64,000 bases of DNA from Diphasiastrum complanatum (taxonomy: Eukaryota > Streptophyta > Lycopodiopsida > Lycopodiales > Lycopodiaceae), in NCBI GenBank assembly GCA_029204225.1, contig CM055099.1, forward strand, positions 58,043,982 to 58,107,981. The letters run 5' to 3'. Positions 33,805 through 44,414 of this stretch are shown here, piece after piece. The notes beneath the pieces were generated by a model, which was not told the DNA's origin, ran no database searches, and saw only the letters and a program-made list of their open reading frames with translations. Made by a program: the position numbers and the translations under genes. How positions within the stretch are numbered: the first letter of the stretch is position 1; the number at the start of each line of letters is the position of its first letter.

Positions 33805-34035
33805 TGTTATGTCCATGTCCTGTACAAGGGAATCAGAATAATTCATGGCGTGGATATCTGGTCACTCCAGTTGTATGTGGGTATTAGTTATGCTATGTCA
33901 TGCCGGACGTGGTCGTATTAAATAATTAATAATCATATGAGGGCCCAGACCTATAATTGGACATAGGAGCACATGCATGGTGAAGACTGCTTTAATGCAA
34001 GAATAGGAGGTCAAGAGCTCAATTTAGGTTGCATG
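33805..34035 (+). repeat. Split copia LTR, left part
   Basis: Begins TGTTATGTCCATG inside the gag fragment. It is cut by Copia-C at 34035/34036 and resumes at 46801. Joined, the two parts give an LTR of about 485 bp with a primer site just after it at 47059. Confidence 0.65.
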
Positions 34036-34299
34036 TGTCAATAATCAGACATGCAACATCAAGCATTCACCATAAGCATTCACTACAAGAAGGCGAAAGA
34101 AGAACACGCACAATCACACTATCACTCTACAACATACTAAATGTAAAAATGTACAAATAGACCTTGAACCCCTAATAGAGAGAGAAGACCTACGCGTAGA
34201 CTAATAGACTACCCTACGGCTAATGACAGTTGGTCACAGCTGTCAACATTAATGTACCTCGTAAACAATAACAATGAAGTTTATCATTGATTTCTAACA
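34036..34299 (-). repeat. Copia-C 3' LTR
   Basis: Minus strand reads TGTTAGAAATCAATG...TTATTGACA, 264 bp. It is preceded on the minus strand by the polypurine tract TTGAGGGAG. It has an ~11 bp repeat expansion (CATTCACCATAAGCATTCAC) absent from the 5' LTR. Confidence 0.9.
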
Positions 34300-34724
34300 C
34301 TCCCTCAATGATAAAATTACATTCTTCTATTCCTATTTACATCTACCTAATAAACTTTTAGAAGTGTGGTTTACATGTGGTTTTACAGGTTGAATCAATA
34401 TCTTAGTGTGTTGATCATATGTTGATCAAGTTTGTTCAATTCTAGGTATTCTTGGCAGCCTAGTTTTGTGTATTTTCTAAGAATGCAAGTAACTCTTCAC
34501 ACCATAACTTGATTTGGTCACTTGCTGGCAAGTTTGAGAGCTTAAGCAAGAGTGTGTTCAGGTTGGTTTGAGTTTGTAATCCATTCTTAGTGTGTGCAAA
34601 GTGTTGCATGTGTTTTCAATCTTCCTTTCTATGCTTGGAAACCAGCCAGGTTTCAGATAGAAGTGTTTTAGGGTCCTAGATCTTCTGAGATCTCCTTATC
34701 CATCATTTGTTGAGAGGAAAGTGA

Positions 34725-35297
34725 GTGCTAGGTGCATTAGGACAGAGCCTAAAAGTTGAAGAATCATTATATTCCAATGGTGGGATCATGTTAGAAACTA
34801 ATGATAGGTTGAGTTCATCAAACTACTCTACCTGGAAAGTGAGGATGGAATCCTTACTTGAGTTGAATAAACTCATGGACATAGTTGCAAGAACTGAAAA
34901 GAGACCACTCATAGTTCAAGAGCAACAAAGGTTTGATAAGAAGGCCAAAAGGGCTCTTCATATCATTAAAATGAATGTTACCAATGAACTTCTCAAGGAA
35001 GTTGCTAATAGTCAAAGTGCAAGTGAGGCATGGAATGCCTTGAAGAAGCTCTTTGAATCAAAGTCCACATCTAGGGTATTGACCCTAAGGAGGCAAATAT
35101 TTTCTAGTAGGCAAAGAGAGGGTGAAAGTGCTCATGCATTTGTCTTGAGGGTTAAGTCCTTAAGTGATGATCTAGCATGTATTGATGAAAACATAAAAGA
35201 TGGTGAAATAGTCCAGGTTATGTTGAATGGTTTGCTAGATGAACATGCTAACCTTGTGCAAAGTATGCCATTCAAAGAGTCTTGCCAATGTGGTTGA
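34725..35297 (+). pseudogene. Copia-A copy 1 gag, N-terminal two thirds
   Basis: Contains SSSNYSTWKVRMESLLELN, KKAKRALHIIKMNVTNELLKEV, STSRVLTLRRQIFSS and VMLNGLLDEHANLVQSM, the standard copia gag core. A small indel near 35270 shifts the frame, and the protein continues in the frame that is open at 35239-36834. The start codon is uncertain: an ATG at 34794 would begin nearer the family start than the upstream one. Confidence 0.85.
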
Positions 35298-36834
35298 CTT
35301 GCAAGAAATCTTATTGGCTGAAGAACATAGGTTGCAATCAAAGCTTGATGGTGCATTCTTGCAAGGTGGAGGTAAAGAGGCTTTTTTCACAAAAGGCAAA
35401 GTCAAAGGCAAAGGGAAATGGTCCAAAGGTGGTAACTCGGATCATGATGATCACTCTTTCTCCTCCTCTTCCACTTCTTTTAGAAAGAAAGACAAGTCAA
35501 AGTTCAAGTGCTTTTATTGTGGGATAAAAGGTCATTTTGCAAATGAATGTCATAAGAAGCAAAGTAATGAAGATAGCAAGCAAAACAACTTTTGTACTTC
35601 TAATGAGGATCTAGATTCTTGTGATTCTCTCATGATGTGTTCTACAAGTCTAATGTCAAGTGGAAGTGACAAGGATTCATGGTGGATAGATAGTGGATCT
35701 AGTTCACACATGACTAGTCACAAGGAGTTCTTTACTTCTTTGATCTTTTATGTTGGAACCAAGAAAGTCGTTCACATGCCAAATGGTGGTGAGTGTATGA
35801 TCAAAGGTATTGGCTCAATTCATATTTGCCTTTCTACTAATAGGAATGTAAGGCTTGATGGTGTTCTTTACATTCCTTCACTTTCAAGGAATTTGCTAAG
35901 TGTTGGTCACATGTTAAAAAAAGGGTACAAGACAAAGTTTGTTGGGGATGTTTGCTTCATTACTAAGGGAGATGTCTTGATTGCTATGGGCAATAGACAA
36001 GGTAGACTTTACAAGCTTGATGCATTTGTTATGTCTCACAAGAGGAATGAACTGGATGTTGGTGGTTCTCTCAACTTTCAAAAGTCAATCCCTAGCATCA
36101 GTAAGATTGGTAGATCTTATGCAAAGTCTAAAGAAGTTTCTTATGCTAGATCTAGGTTGAGATCTAATGAGCTTCTTGGAAATAGTTATTGTTGTGCTAA
36201 CTTGGCAACTTTTGGTGAATCTATGATCAATGTTTTGGATCCATTGGATCTTGAAGATGGACTAGTGCTACCTACTAGTCAAATGGAGTCTGGTGGTGCT
36301 AAATTAGTATCATGTTTGAACTCTTCTACTCATAATTTTCCAAGTCTTGGTGGCTCTTCAATGGAACGACATGGCAAGTGCAAAAATGAAAAAGGTAAGA
36401 AGAGAGCTAACTTCATCAATGGAGGTGATGAAAACTCTTCTTTGGAAATGGTTATTGCTAATGACTTATTTACTCATTTGGAAAAAGATGGTGCTTTAAG
36501 CATGATTGAAGAAAAATTTTCTTTTGTATCTTTATGTGATGAGTCCAAAAAAGCCATCTGTAAAAAAGGTGGTGTCACATGTATTCATAAAGAAAGTAGG
36601 TCAAAAGATTCTATCGTGAGACTTGGTGAGGAAGATCTCAAGTCAAAAGGGAGAGATGAATGTGAAGTGTTCAAAGTAGGATGTACTTTGAATGATGCTT
36701 TTGTGAGTGATAGTGAGGGTTCATTACCATTACCTATATCATTGACTAGAAGTCCAGGTTTGACAAGAAAAAGTACTTCAATCATTCTTATGTTGAAGGA
36801 ACTATGTATTCTTTTCATGGCTTTTAATGTTTGA
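35239..36834 (+). CDS. Copia-A copy 1: zinc knuckle, protease and reduced pol region
   Basis: After the frameshift the frame gives CFYCGIKGHFANECHKK (near 35511), the protease site DSGSSSHMT (near 35690; DSGASSHM in relatives), and LSRNLLSVGHMLKKGYK. After LYKLDAFVM the usual integrase zinc motif is absent. Instead comes a Ser/Lys-rich region (SYARSRLRSNELLGN, KCKNEKGKKRANFINGG, CEVFKVGCTLNDAFVSDSEG) shared with the copy at 53566-55527. A segment at 36232-36370 (DLEDGLVLPTSQMESGG) resembles sequence found near the 3' end of the other copy (55882). The frame stops at 36832-36834. Confidence 0.75.
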   Translation: MNMLTLCKVCHSKSLANVVDLQEILLAEEHRLQSKLDGAFLQGGGKEAFFTKGKVKGKGKWSKGGNSDHDDHSFSSSSTSFRKKDKSKFKCFYCGIKGHFANECHKKQSNEDSKQNNFCTSNEDLDSCDSLMMCSTSLMSSGSDKDSWWIDSGSSSHMTSHKEFFTSLIFYVGTKKVVHMPNGGECMIKGIGSIHICLSTNRNVRLDGVLYIPSLSRNLLSVGHMLKKGYKTKFVGDVCFITKGDVLIAMGNRQGRLYKLDAFVMSHKRNELDVGGSLNFQKSIPSISKIGRSYAKSKEVSYARSRLRSNELLGNSYCCANLATFGESMINVLDPLDLEDGLVLPTSQMESGGAKLVSCLNSSTHNFPSLGGSSMERHGKCKNEKGKKRANFINGGDENSSLEMVIANDLFTHLEKDGALSMIEEKFSFVSLCDESKKAICKKGGVTCIHKESRSKDSIVRLGEEDLKSKGRDECEVFKVGCTLNDAFVSDSEGSLPLPISLTRSPGLTRKSTSIILMLKELCILFMAFNV

Positions 36835-36837
36835 GAT

Positions 36838-38315
36838 TCTTCCATTTCTTATGATGCAACTATCAAGAGGAAGATTGCTAACTTTTGTGGTGTGATCATT
36901 AAGAGGGAGTCTTGTGAAGGAAAGGGCAAAGGAAGAGTGACTCTTGGGAAGATTCAAGGCATGGATCTTACATCTCTTCATCAACTCAAAGGTTGCTATG
37001 ATTGTGGTGGAGTGTTCATGCATGATCAAGATGGCAAAAGGTTGGATGAAGAAGACTACATGGAGCAACTCAAGTGGCAATTTCTCCAAGGCAATCTCGT
37101 TGGTGAGCCATTGAGGTTTGGTTTGAGCTCAAATGGGCTGGTTTGACTAGGTTTGATACTCAACTTCATCTACTCTACTTCATGTTGGATAGAATTGTAG
37201 AAATCTATCTTTTGGTTTATGATGGTGACATTGTTTTCACTAACTATAGTGAAACGTTGAAATCAAGCAATGATGAGATCTTTTGGGATGTTAATCATGT
37301 GTTTGAGAGGGAGTATCTTCAGAGGACCAGATCTGAAGATGTTTATAAATGCAAAGTCCTTGATGTTTTATTGGAAGATCAAGATGTTGATCTTGAATTG
37401 CTTCATCAACACCAAGAGGCAAGTAGCAATTGGAAGGGGGAGCCAGATGGGCAAAACATTTTGGATCTGTTTTTACAGGTTTTGGAAGGTTCAAGTAAGG
37501 TTATTGGAGCAGCAAGGAAGTGTCCTTTTACTCTACCTTATTTGTTTAATCTCATGTATGAACATTGTCATGTCAATGTGTTGGAATTGTCAAAATTCAA
37601 TGAAACTAGTTCCATAGTTTTGCATCCTTTGGATCTTGGAGATGGAACAGTTATCATTGCTGGTTCTTATGATCAAGTACATGCATTCATTCAAATCTTG
37701 AAAGATATTGAAGTGGTCAATATGTTTACTTTTGAGCAAAGTTCAAGATCTAGCATCCTAGTGTTGGCAAATTGGCAAATTGTTGACAATGTCGGATCAA
37801 GGGTTGTATGCAAATCTTGTGGAGATACTTCAAGTATTTCAAGTTCAGGTTTTGCTCATTCAAATGGAGCAGAGAACACATCATTTTGGCATTCATTCAC
37901 TCAAGGGCTTTCATGGATTGGAGATCTACAAAGGCAAGGTGGTGATGGAGGTTCGTTCATGGAGATACATGGTGCATTCACTATGGGCATAGTGGAATGT
38001 GAAAGAGGCATGCAAACACTTGTTGGTTACTTTCACTTACAACTTGTTTGCTGCTGTTTTACAGAGAATTCAAAGGTGGATACATGGAGGAATCCTTTCA
38101 TTATTATTCTATGTTCTTCCACATGTATCATGTTCACCATTCTATGTAAAATTGATGTAAGAAATAGTGAAGCATCCTATACGGACACTATTATCTATAT
38201 CAATTATGTTGTAATTCATATTGTACATATTAGAACACTTGAGAAGAGATCTATTATCATGGTGGAGATCATTCTTAGGTTGGAGCAAAGTAGTATTGTA
38301 AAACTAGCAAGTTAA
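36838..38315 (+). pseudogene. Copia-A copy 1: RT-derived remnant and 3' region
   Basis: Two frames (36892-37146 and 37143-38315) continue the conserved plan. The first has GKIQGMDLTSLHQLKGCYDC and EEDYMEQLKWQFLQG, recalling the RT motif around YMEQPEGF. The second has FDTQLHLLYFMLD and LVYDGDIVFTN, the place of the RT catalytic box, with YDGD instead of YVDD. The 3' part (GGDGGSFMEIHG, CKIDVRNSEAS, EIILRLEQSSIVK) matches the other copy as well. The function is unknown; without RT and integrase motifs it cannot move on its own. Confidence 0.65.
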
Positions 38316-38328
38316 GTTGAAGAGGGAG

Positions 38329-38930
38329 TGTGAAAATTGTCAACATTTCCTAGCTAGTTTGAGGCCTAAATTGGCAATTTTTGTACATAGTTTTGGATCT
38401 AACATTTCACACGTGTAAAAGAGGCCTATATACTTCTATTTTAGTATATATTTCATGTTGAAGAAGTCTCAAACTTCAGGACCTTCGAAATGACACCAAA
38501 ATCATGTTATTTGGACATATAGGCCAAAATTGGCTATTTTAGGTTACTGGTATCCTAAATTTGGGTCCTAAGTTCTAGAGAGAGGAGAGAGAGTCATCTC
38601 TCTCACCTATCTTAGGCTGAAATTTGTGGAGAACAGGTTGGAGAAACTTATTGTATTGTTGAGAGAGATCAATAGATCATTGTCACAGTTTCTTCCTCCA
38701 TTGAGAGCATTGCTTTGTGTATTGTCTTCAAGCTTTTGTGTATGATCTTAAGAGGTTTCCAAAAGTGGTAGGCTATTGTTGTAGGGCTGGTATGTTGTTT
38801 TTTTTGGCTGCCATCAGTACCTTTTAATTAGTTTCTTTTGTCTCTTGAATGCTTTGTCAAGTTCATGTGTATCAAAAGGTAGCATTAGGATGCTTTGCCA
38901 TTTCTAGCTTTTGTAGCTTGTTGTGCAAAG
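38329..38930 (+). repeat. 3' LTR of Copia-A copy 1
   Basis: Starts TGTGAAAATTGTCAAC directly after the polypurine tract GAAGAGGGAG (38319-38328). The LTR is about 600 bp; its right end is lost or masked where Gypsy-1 RT sequence starts near 38934. Confidence 0.75.
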
Positions 38931-38933
38931 ATC

Positions 38934-39758
38934 TTAGCCAAGTATTTTGGGAGTTTGGATCCATTCAAGATCCACTTTTTTCACAGGTAGATCAATAATG
39001 ATTCTGATCTTTGATAGATCTGTGGCAATCCCGTGTCTTGACACTATATGGCTGAGTATCAAGCCATGTGTCACCCAGAATTGACATTTTTCTGGATTCA
39101 GGGAGATTTGGTATTCGCGGCATTTTTGTAGCACCTTCTCCAAATTGGATAACTGTTCTGAATCTGGTCTATGCACGCATAGATCCTCCAAGAAAATTTC
39201 CAGAAATTTTTGCAAATAATCTTTGAATGCCGCCTGCATGACTTGCTGGAAAGTGCCTGGGGCATTGCAAAGTCCGAATGGCATCACTTTATAGGCATAA
39301 GTTCTCCATTCCATGGAAAATGTTGTCTTGTGCTGGTCCTGGGGGGCTATTTTCACCTGGTTGTAGCCGTTGAAGCCGTCCAGAAAAATGTAGGCTTTGT
39401 TGCCAGCTACTCTATCGAGGACACTTTCTGTAAATGGTAAAGGAAAATGGTCCTTTTTGGTGACTACATTAAGCGCCTTCAGATTCACACAGATTCGCAT
39501 TTTGCCATTCTTCTTGGGTACTATAACTATTGGTGATACCCATTCCGTGTGCTCGATTTCATAAATGAAATCTACGTCCGTCAGCTTATGCAACTCTTGC
39601 TTGATCAGTTTTGTATAATTCGGGTTGTAGCGGTAGTAACGGCTCACCTTGGAGACTGCTCCGTCCACCAAGGGTATGGTATGTTGGACTACTGTTGGCG
39701 AAATGCCCTTTAGATCACTATAGCTCCAGGCAAAACAGTCTTTATATTCCACCACCAA
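38934..39758 (-). pseudogene. Gypsy-1 reverse transcriptase
   Basis: About 275 codons with the normal order: YKDCFAWSYSDLKGI, WVSPIVIVPKKNGKMRICV, KKDHFPLPFTESVLD, FLDGFNGYNQVKIAPQDQ, VMPFGLCNAPGTFQQVM, then the catalytic box as FLEDL (near 39198-39187) and KCREYQISLNPEKCQFW. The first Asp of the box is Glu (GAG for GAC/GAT), a change that should abolish activity. The frame ends at a stop at the break with the Copia-A LTR. Separate upstream codons at 40139-39909 belong to the linker after protease. Confidence 0.93.
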
Positions 39759-40250
39759 GGATCGTAGTCTCTTGAACTATGTGGGTGTTAACTGCTCTCC
39801 CACATGCACTATCCTTTCTTCTTCTCCTGGTTCCGCAAGGTTCATCGGTTGTGTTCGCGCAGGTCCCTCGAAGACTTGTTCCGTTGGTGCCTGACTTTGA
39901 TCAGGTTCTCATTGGGCTTGCAGCATCATGAATACCACGTCGTCCAATGTATAATTCTTGAAAGTATCAAGCATCTCGTGAACTAGAGCTCGTCGAGATT
40001 CCTCTTTCAGCATATTGATCTTGGCCCGACTGGTCATTTTTTTATTTTTTGTCACCTGTGTAGAAGATGACGTTGTATCTGAGTCCAACTTGATTGATTT
40101 TAAGGAATCCAACACCTTCTTTGTGCTCTCTTTTGTCATTTTGGTGGGTTCATCCTTGTTTTCTTTCTTTGGGACTGTTGTGACATTCGCCTCATGGTTG
40201 CGAATATCAACGTCTATTGTAGCTATTGCCTCTTCGGGTAGGTCACTCCA

Positions 40251-41405
40251 TCAGATCACCCGGTTGTAGCGTTGCTTCAACTGATTTTTCTTATTCACAG
40301 GTGCCTTGGGTGGATCGATCCTTGAGACTTTCGCCATAGCAGACTTGTGTGGTGGTTGAGCTGGTACCTTTTTGGTTCTGTAACGATCTGGGTCCATGTG
40401 GTGTAGGACCTGTTCATCAGTTAGCTCAACCTCCTTATTATAAGTTAGAGCATGTTGCCAAGGGACTAGATCATCGTCCACTGGGTTTTCAATAGGCTCC
40501 ATTGACAGCCATGTTACGTTTATCATATTCACCCCAAATGTGACTTGTGTGTCCATAGTGTAACATTTGGGTGAAGATGTACTCGGTTCTGGATTTGATT
40601 CATATTGACATGCCTGGCAATCAATAGTTGTTAATGCATCTGTCCATCTCATGACATCCGTCTCTGAATGATAGTGACCTCCCTTGGCTAGGATTGGGGA
40701 TTCAATCATATGATCTGTCGTGGATGATCCGTCATCAGCCTTGGGTGCAATAGGTTTCACCGCCCATGTGGTTGGATCAACCTTTACATCCTGTTCTCTG
40801 TTCTCGAAGGTGAGTTTCCCTATACCCCAGTTGTGTACTACTTGCGCAGTCCTCAACCATGGTCTTCCCAATAAAACACGGTATGCAGATGGAGATTCAG
40901 ATATATCCATGACCACAAAAGTAATCACAAATTGCATGTCTGCTATCTTTACGGGAATATCGGCAACTACGCCTTTTGGTTTCACACAGGATTGATCTGC
41001 TAGCTTGATGGCGAATCTGGCTAGCTTCAATCCTTGTAGATCCCATTTTTCATATAAAGTAGTGGAGATCAAATTGACACTTGATCCTCCATCTACCATT
41101 GTCGCCTCGTCCTCGTATCTCTTCTGTTTGATTGGCAAAGTGATGTTGTGTTCCTCACTTTCCCATGCTGCTCTGATGTGGAGGACGTTACTTGTTTCAT
41201 CATAGCCCGCACAATATATGGGCTCAGGCGCTACTGGCTCCTCATCCGCTTTGGCCCATTCAGCTAGAAGGCTTTTCGCTTGTGGTGCAATCCGCAGTAC
41301 TTCTCCGAGTGGTAAACTAACATGGCTTGATAGCAAAAGTGTGAGCCTTTCAGTGCGTGGTTCCTCGGGCTCTACCATGTGAAAAGGTGGTTCATGTTGG
41401 TGCAA
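40251..41405 (-). pseudogene. Gypsy-1 protease region
   Basis: The 384-codon frame has the aspartic protease site as VDGGSSVNLIS (near 41100), a form used by many plant Ty3/gypsy elements, then ISESPSAYRVLLGRPWLRTA (near 40905-40850), a second conserved protease block. The remainder is a linker with CQACQYE and EVELTDEQVLHHM. The frame is intact, unlike gag and RT. Confidence 0.85.
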
Positions 41406-41579
41406 CCGATCATTCTGATCAGTGTGCAGTGGTGAGCTCGCTTGCAGTTCCCGTTCGACGCCGACTGGAGGTTCTGTGAGATTGTCTCATTCTTGTTATT
41501 TTTCCTCCTCTTGTGCTTTTTGTACCCAATGTCTTATTTTTTGGTACTATCCTATGGCGCTGAAGTTGAGGGTTGGTCG

Positions 41580-42260
41580 TCAGTGACCGATGGTGGTGGT
41601 GAGGGAGCCACTTTTTTTCTCTTCTGTGCTTGCGTAACAGCTTGGCATCCCTGCTGGAACTACTGGTTGCTGTATGGCAATGAGGTTAAGAGGTGCACTG
41701 GTTCCAAGTTTAAATGGACAATTCTTGAAACAATGTCCATAACCACAATCTCGATAGGAGGTTGTATATTGTCCCTTGTAGGGACATTCTGCAATCTTGT
41801 GTCCTTCGCCGCATCCATAGCAGTCATAATTTTTTCCACCTTGACGTTGAGTTTGAGCTGCATAGGCTAAAACATATTCATTTATGGCAGGATCCATAAA
41901 TGATTCATCTGGTCCGTACCACTACTGCTGCTCAAGTTAGGTGGCATTTGCATCTCTTGTTCCGCTGCTGTCAGGTTTACATGGGCCACTTGTTGACTGG
42001 CTGGCCCTGGTGGAGCAGGTAAGGCCATGCGTTGTGGTTGATTGGTACCTTGATGTCGTGTCAGGTGCCCTTTGATGATAAGGATAAGAAGTCTGATAAG
42101 GACTTCTTTTCTGTTGAACAACCCTGGGGTTAAATAGGCAAAATGCTGTATCGTGCGATGTTGCATTGCACAGATGGCAGAATCTATGTGTCAGTCTCAG
42201 ATTTTGCTTTAGGACTGGACATTCGTTCACTGTATGGTTTTGCATGCATACTGATACCAT
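41580..42260 (-). pseudogene. Gypsy-1 gag C-terminus with zinc knuckles
   Basis: Two frames, 42260-41937 and 41897-41580. The first has CPVLKQNLRLTHRFCHLC followed by SHDTAFC, the second CYGCGEGHKIAECP and CGYGHCFKNCP. These are nucleic-acid binding knuckles of a retrotransposon nucleocapsid. Frameshifts separate them from gag proper and from protease. Confidence 0.8.
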
Positions 42261-42355
42261 ACATTTTCTCGTCGAGGATACTGCAGCTGGTTTAGTTTCG
42301 GTTGATGTGGAGTTACTGCTACAGTTCCCTGTAAGGCCTTCAGTTTCTGGTCAAA

Positions 42356-43072
42356 CTACGCCGTAAGTTGCTCCATCTGCTGTTTGTGTAATTTTGTCAT
42401 CTGCTCCAATAGCAGTTTTGTGGATAGAGCAGATGCGTTTGATGATGATGATGCGATCGAAGGAGTAGGAGTGTGGGTGGAAGGATATTCATCATCAGAT
42501 CCCTCATCCTCTTCCCTGATGGGATCTTCCATTGCTTCTTGCAGAGTAGTGTACTGCTCCCGTCGTTTCAATTCTCTTATGATGCTTTGTGGTAATCCGG
42601 CTAGGAACCACATGATCACCGCATGATCGGGAGTTAGGACTGCATTGCACTCAGATCGTAGATGTTTGACTCGTTCGATATAGTCTCGGACCCTTTCTCG
42701 TTTTTCCATCTTGAATTTGCTCAGCAGGAGAAACGGGTCTGCCAGGAACTTCTTTGGTTTAAAACGCGTAATGAGATCCGCTTTAACCGCTTTCCAGGTG
42801 GATTTTTCTTCTTCTGACAGGTTGAAAAACCAATCCTGAGCCACTGCCAGTAGGGACATAAAGAATAACATCAGCTCCTCCATAGGTGTCCGTTCGCCAT
42901 AGATTTTACAAGCTTGTTCGTAGATCTGGAGGAATCGGATGGGATCTGATGATCCGTCGTATTTTGGTATTTCCATCCGTGGTGCTCTCCGGACTACTTG
43001 CAAGGGAGCGACAGGTACGGGTTGGCCCATTGGATCCATTGGTGCTGGTTTCAGTTCTGCTTCTTGTTGCAC
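42356..43072 (-). pseudogene. Gypsy-1 gag (capsid part)
   Basis: The 238-codon frame has EIPKYDGSSDPIRFLQIYEQ, MSLLAVAQDWFFNLSEEEKS, WKAVKADLITRFKP, FKMEKRERVRDYIERVKHL and IMWFLAGLPQSI, all typical of the plant Ty3/gypsy retrotrans_gag domain. A Ser/Thr-rich acidic tail precedes the stop at 42358-42356, after which coding sequence continues in other frames. The N-terminus before the Met is probably incomplete; an open frame reaches 43280 in another phase. Confidence 0.9.
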
Positions 43073-43269
43073 AACTGCTAATCTGGGAAGGTGTGGTGCC
43101 TGATTTGCTATCCTTCATGCTATTGATCGTCCTGATCTCAGATTCATCTGATGGTGGGTTCCAAAGTGATTGGATCTTGCTTATACAATAGGATGCAGTC
43201 TGGATCTTCAAGGATCTGATCGATCTGATTGGCCAGAAGTGAATTTTAAGCCTTTTACGGTGGTTTTTC

Positions 43270-44395
43270 CTTGATAACATTTTACTCCTTTCACTGATTG
43301 ACCTGAGGTTTTGATAGTAGTTGGATCTGATGCAAATCTTTCCATTGATCTTGTCTACGAGGGTTATCTTGTGCGAGGGTTCTTTAGCTATTTTTGCAAG
43401 TAAAAAAACTGATATCTTTCAGATCTCTGGGAAGTAACTCTCGCAAGCCTCTCAGTAGCTAGATCTGGGTTAGATCTCACTACAGAATTCTCTACGAGAG
43501 TTAAATCTCGCAAGAAGTAAAAATTTCACTGTCTGCAAGGATTCAAAACCATTTTTTTGGCTTGATCTTCACCAGAACTTCACACTAACTCTCGTAGGCT
43601 TCATCACTGATGTAAATTGACATTTTGAATCGATTGAGAGGAGTTCTTACTAGAAGAATTTGCTGGATCTTCACTTTTTAGTGATTTTTTTTCACTTAAC
43701 ACTGGAATCAAACTAACTCTCGCGAGTTCTTCTGTGTTCTTGTCTCACTGAGATGGAACTTCAAAATCCTCTGCGAGAGTTCTTGACCACTAGAACTGAA
43801 ATTTCACTATCTACGAGGGTTCACTGGTACTTTCCCGTCTTTTTTTCACTGGAACTCTCGCACAGGCACTTATACATCAAACTAACTCTTGCAAGCTTCT
43901 CTGTGTCCTGGTCTCACTGAGATGGAACTTCAGAGAGCTCTGCGAGAGTTCTTATAAAGATTTTTTTTTTTATTTTTCCAAGGGTTTTTGGAACTTTTTA
44001 TGATTTTTCTCTGGTTTTTACAATTTGCTTGGATCTAACTCTCGCAGGCTTCTATGCAGGTCTGGGACAGTACCCTGGAGCTGCTGCCAGTCATGCAAGG
44101 GTTAATTCCCACTGATTCTAGAGATATAAAAATCTGATGAGTTTTTTGGCTCTTTTTCCCTCCAAAATGCAGATTGGTGTGTTTTTTGAGTTTTTTGGAT
44201 GGTTGGTTTGGGTTTCAAGCCCTTAGAGGTTGTTTAGGGCCTCCTCTACCCTCTCACACCTCCTCCTCTAGTTGTGAACAGTCCAAACACAAAAAAAATA
44301 CAGAAAACTAACTCTAACTCCCACAAATTTGCTTAAACTACTCTAAAAAACAAGAAAATAGCTAAAATACAGCTAAACTAGTTAGTGGAAACCTA
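43270..44395 (-). repeat. Gypsy-1 leader with repeated CTCTCGC/GCGAGAG motifs
   Basis: About ten copies of short arms such as CTCTCGCAAG, CTCTCGCGAG and CTCTGCGAGAG occur, often paired as inverted repeats. A ~80 bp segment (TCAAACTAACTCTYGC ... CTCTGCGAGAGTTCTT) occurs twice, from 43708 and 43877 (period 169 bp). No coding frame is present. The position between primer site and gag makes an RNA structure for packaging or translation conceivable; this is inference. Confidence 0.75.
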
Positions 44396-44413
44396 TCCCC
44401 GACAACGGCACCA
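44396..44413 (-). promoter_or_regulatory. Gypsy-1 primer-binding site
   Basis: The minus strand reads TGGTGCCGTTGTCGGGGA, a form of the tRNA primer site common in plant Ty3/gypsy elements (tRNA-Asp type by general knowledge). One base separates it from the LTR end. Confidence 0.88.
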
Positions 44414-44414
44414 C

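Larger units (their letters stand above)
34390..38930 (+). mobile_element. Non-autonomous Copia-A copy 1 (5' LTR missing)
   Basis: Leader, gag, protease, a reduced pol-derived region, polypurine tract and 3' LTR (from 38329). No LTR or primer site is visible before 34725, so the 5' end was lost. Its coding plan matches the complete copy at 51603-57041. It lies inside Copia-C, next to Gypsy-1. Confidence 0.8.

Noticed and set aside
3445-33817. Same LTR family at 3445 and 33805 because both start TGTTATGTCCATG
   Set aside because: Similarity ends after 13 bases, and the primer sites point to different element classes.
41442-41870. Plus-strand membrane-like protein of 142 codons
   Set aside because: It is antisense to the Gypsy-1 zinc-knuckle region, which has clear motifs on the minus strand.
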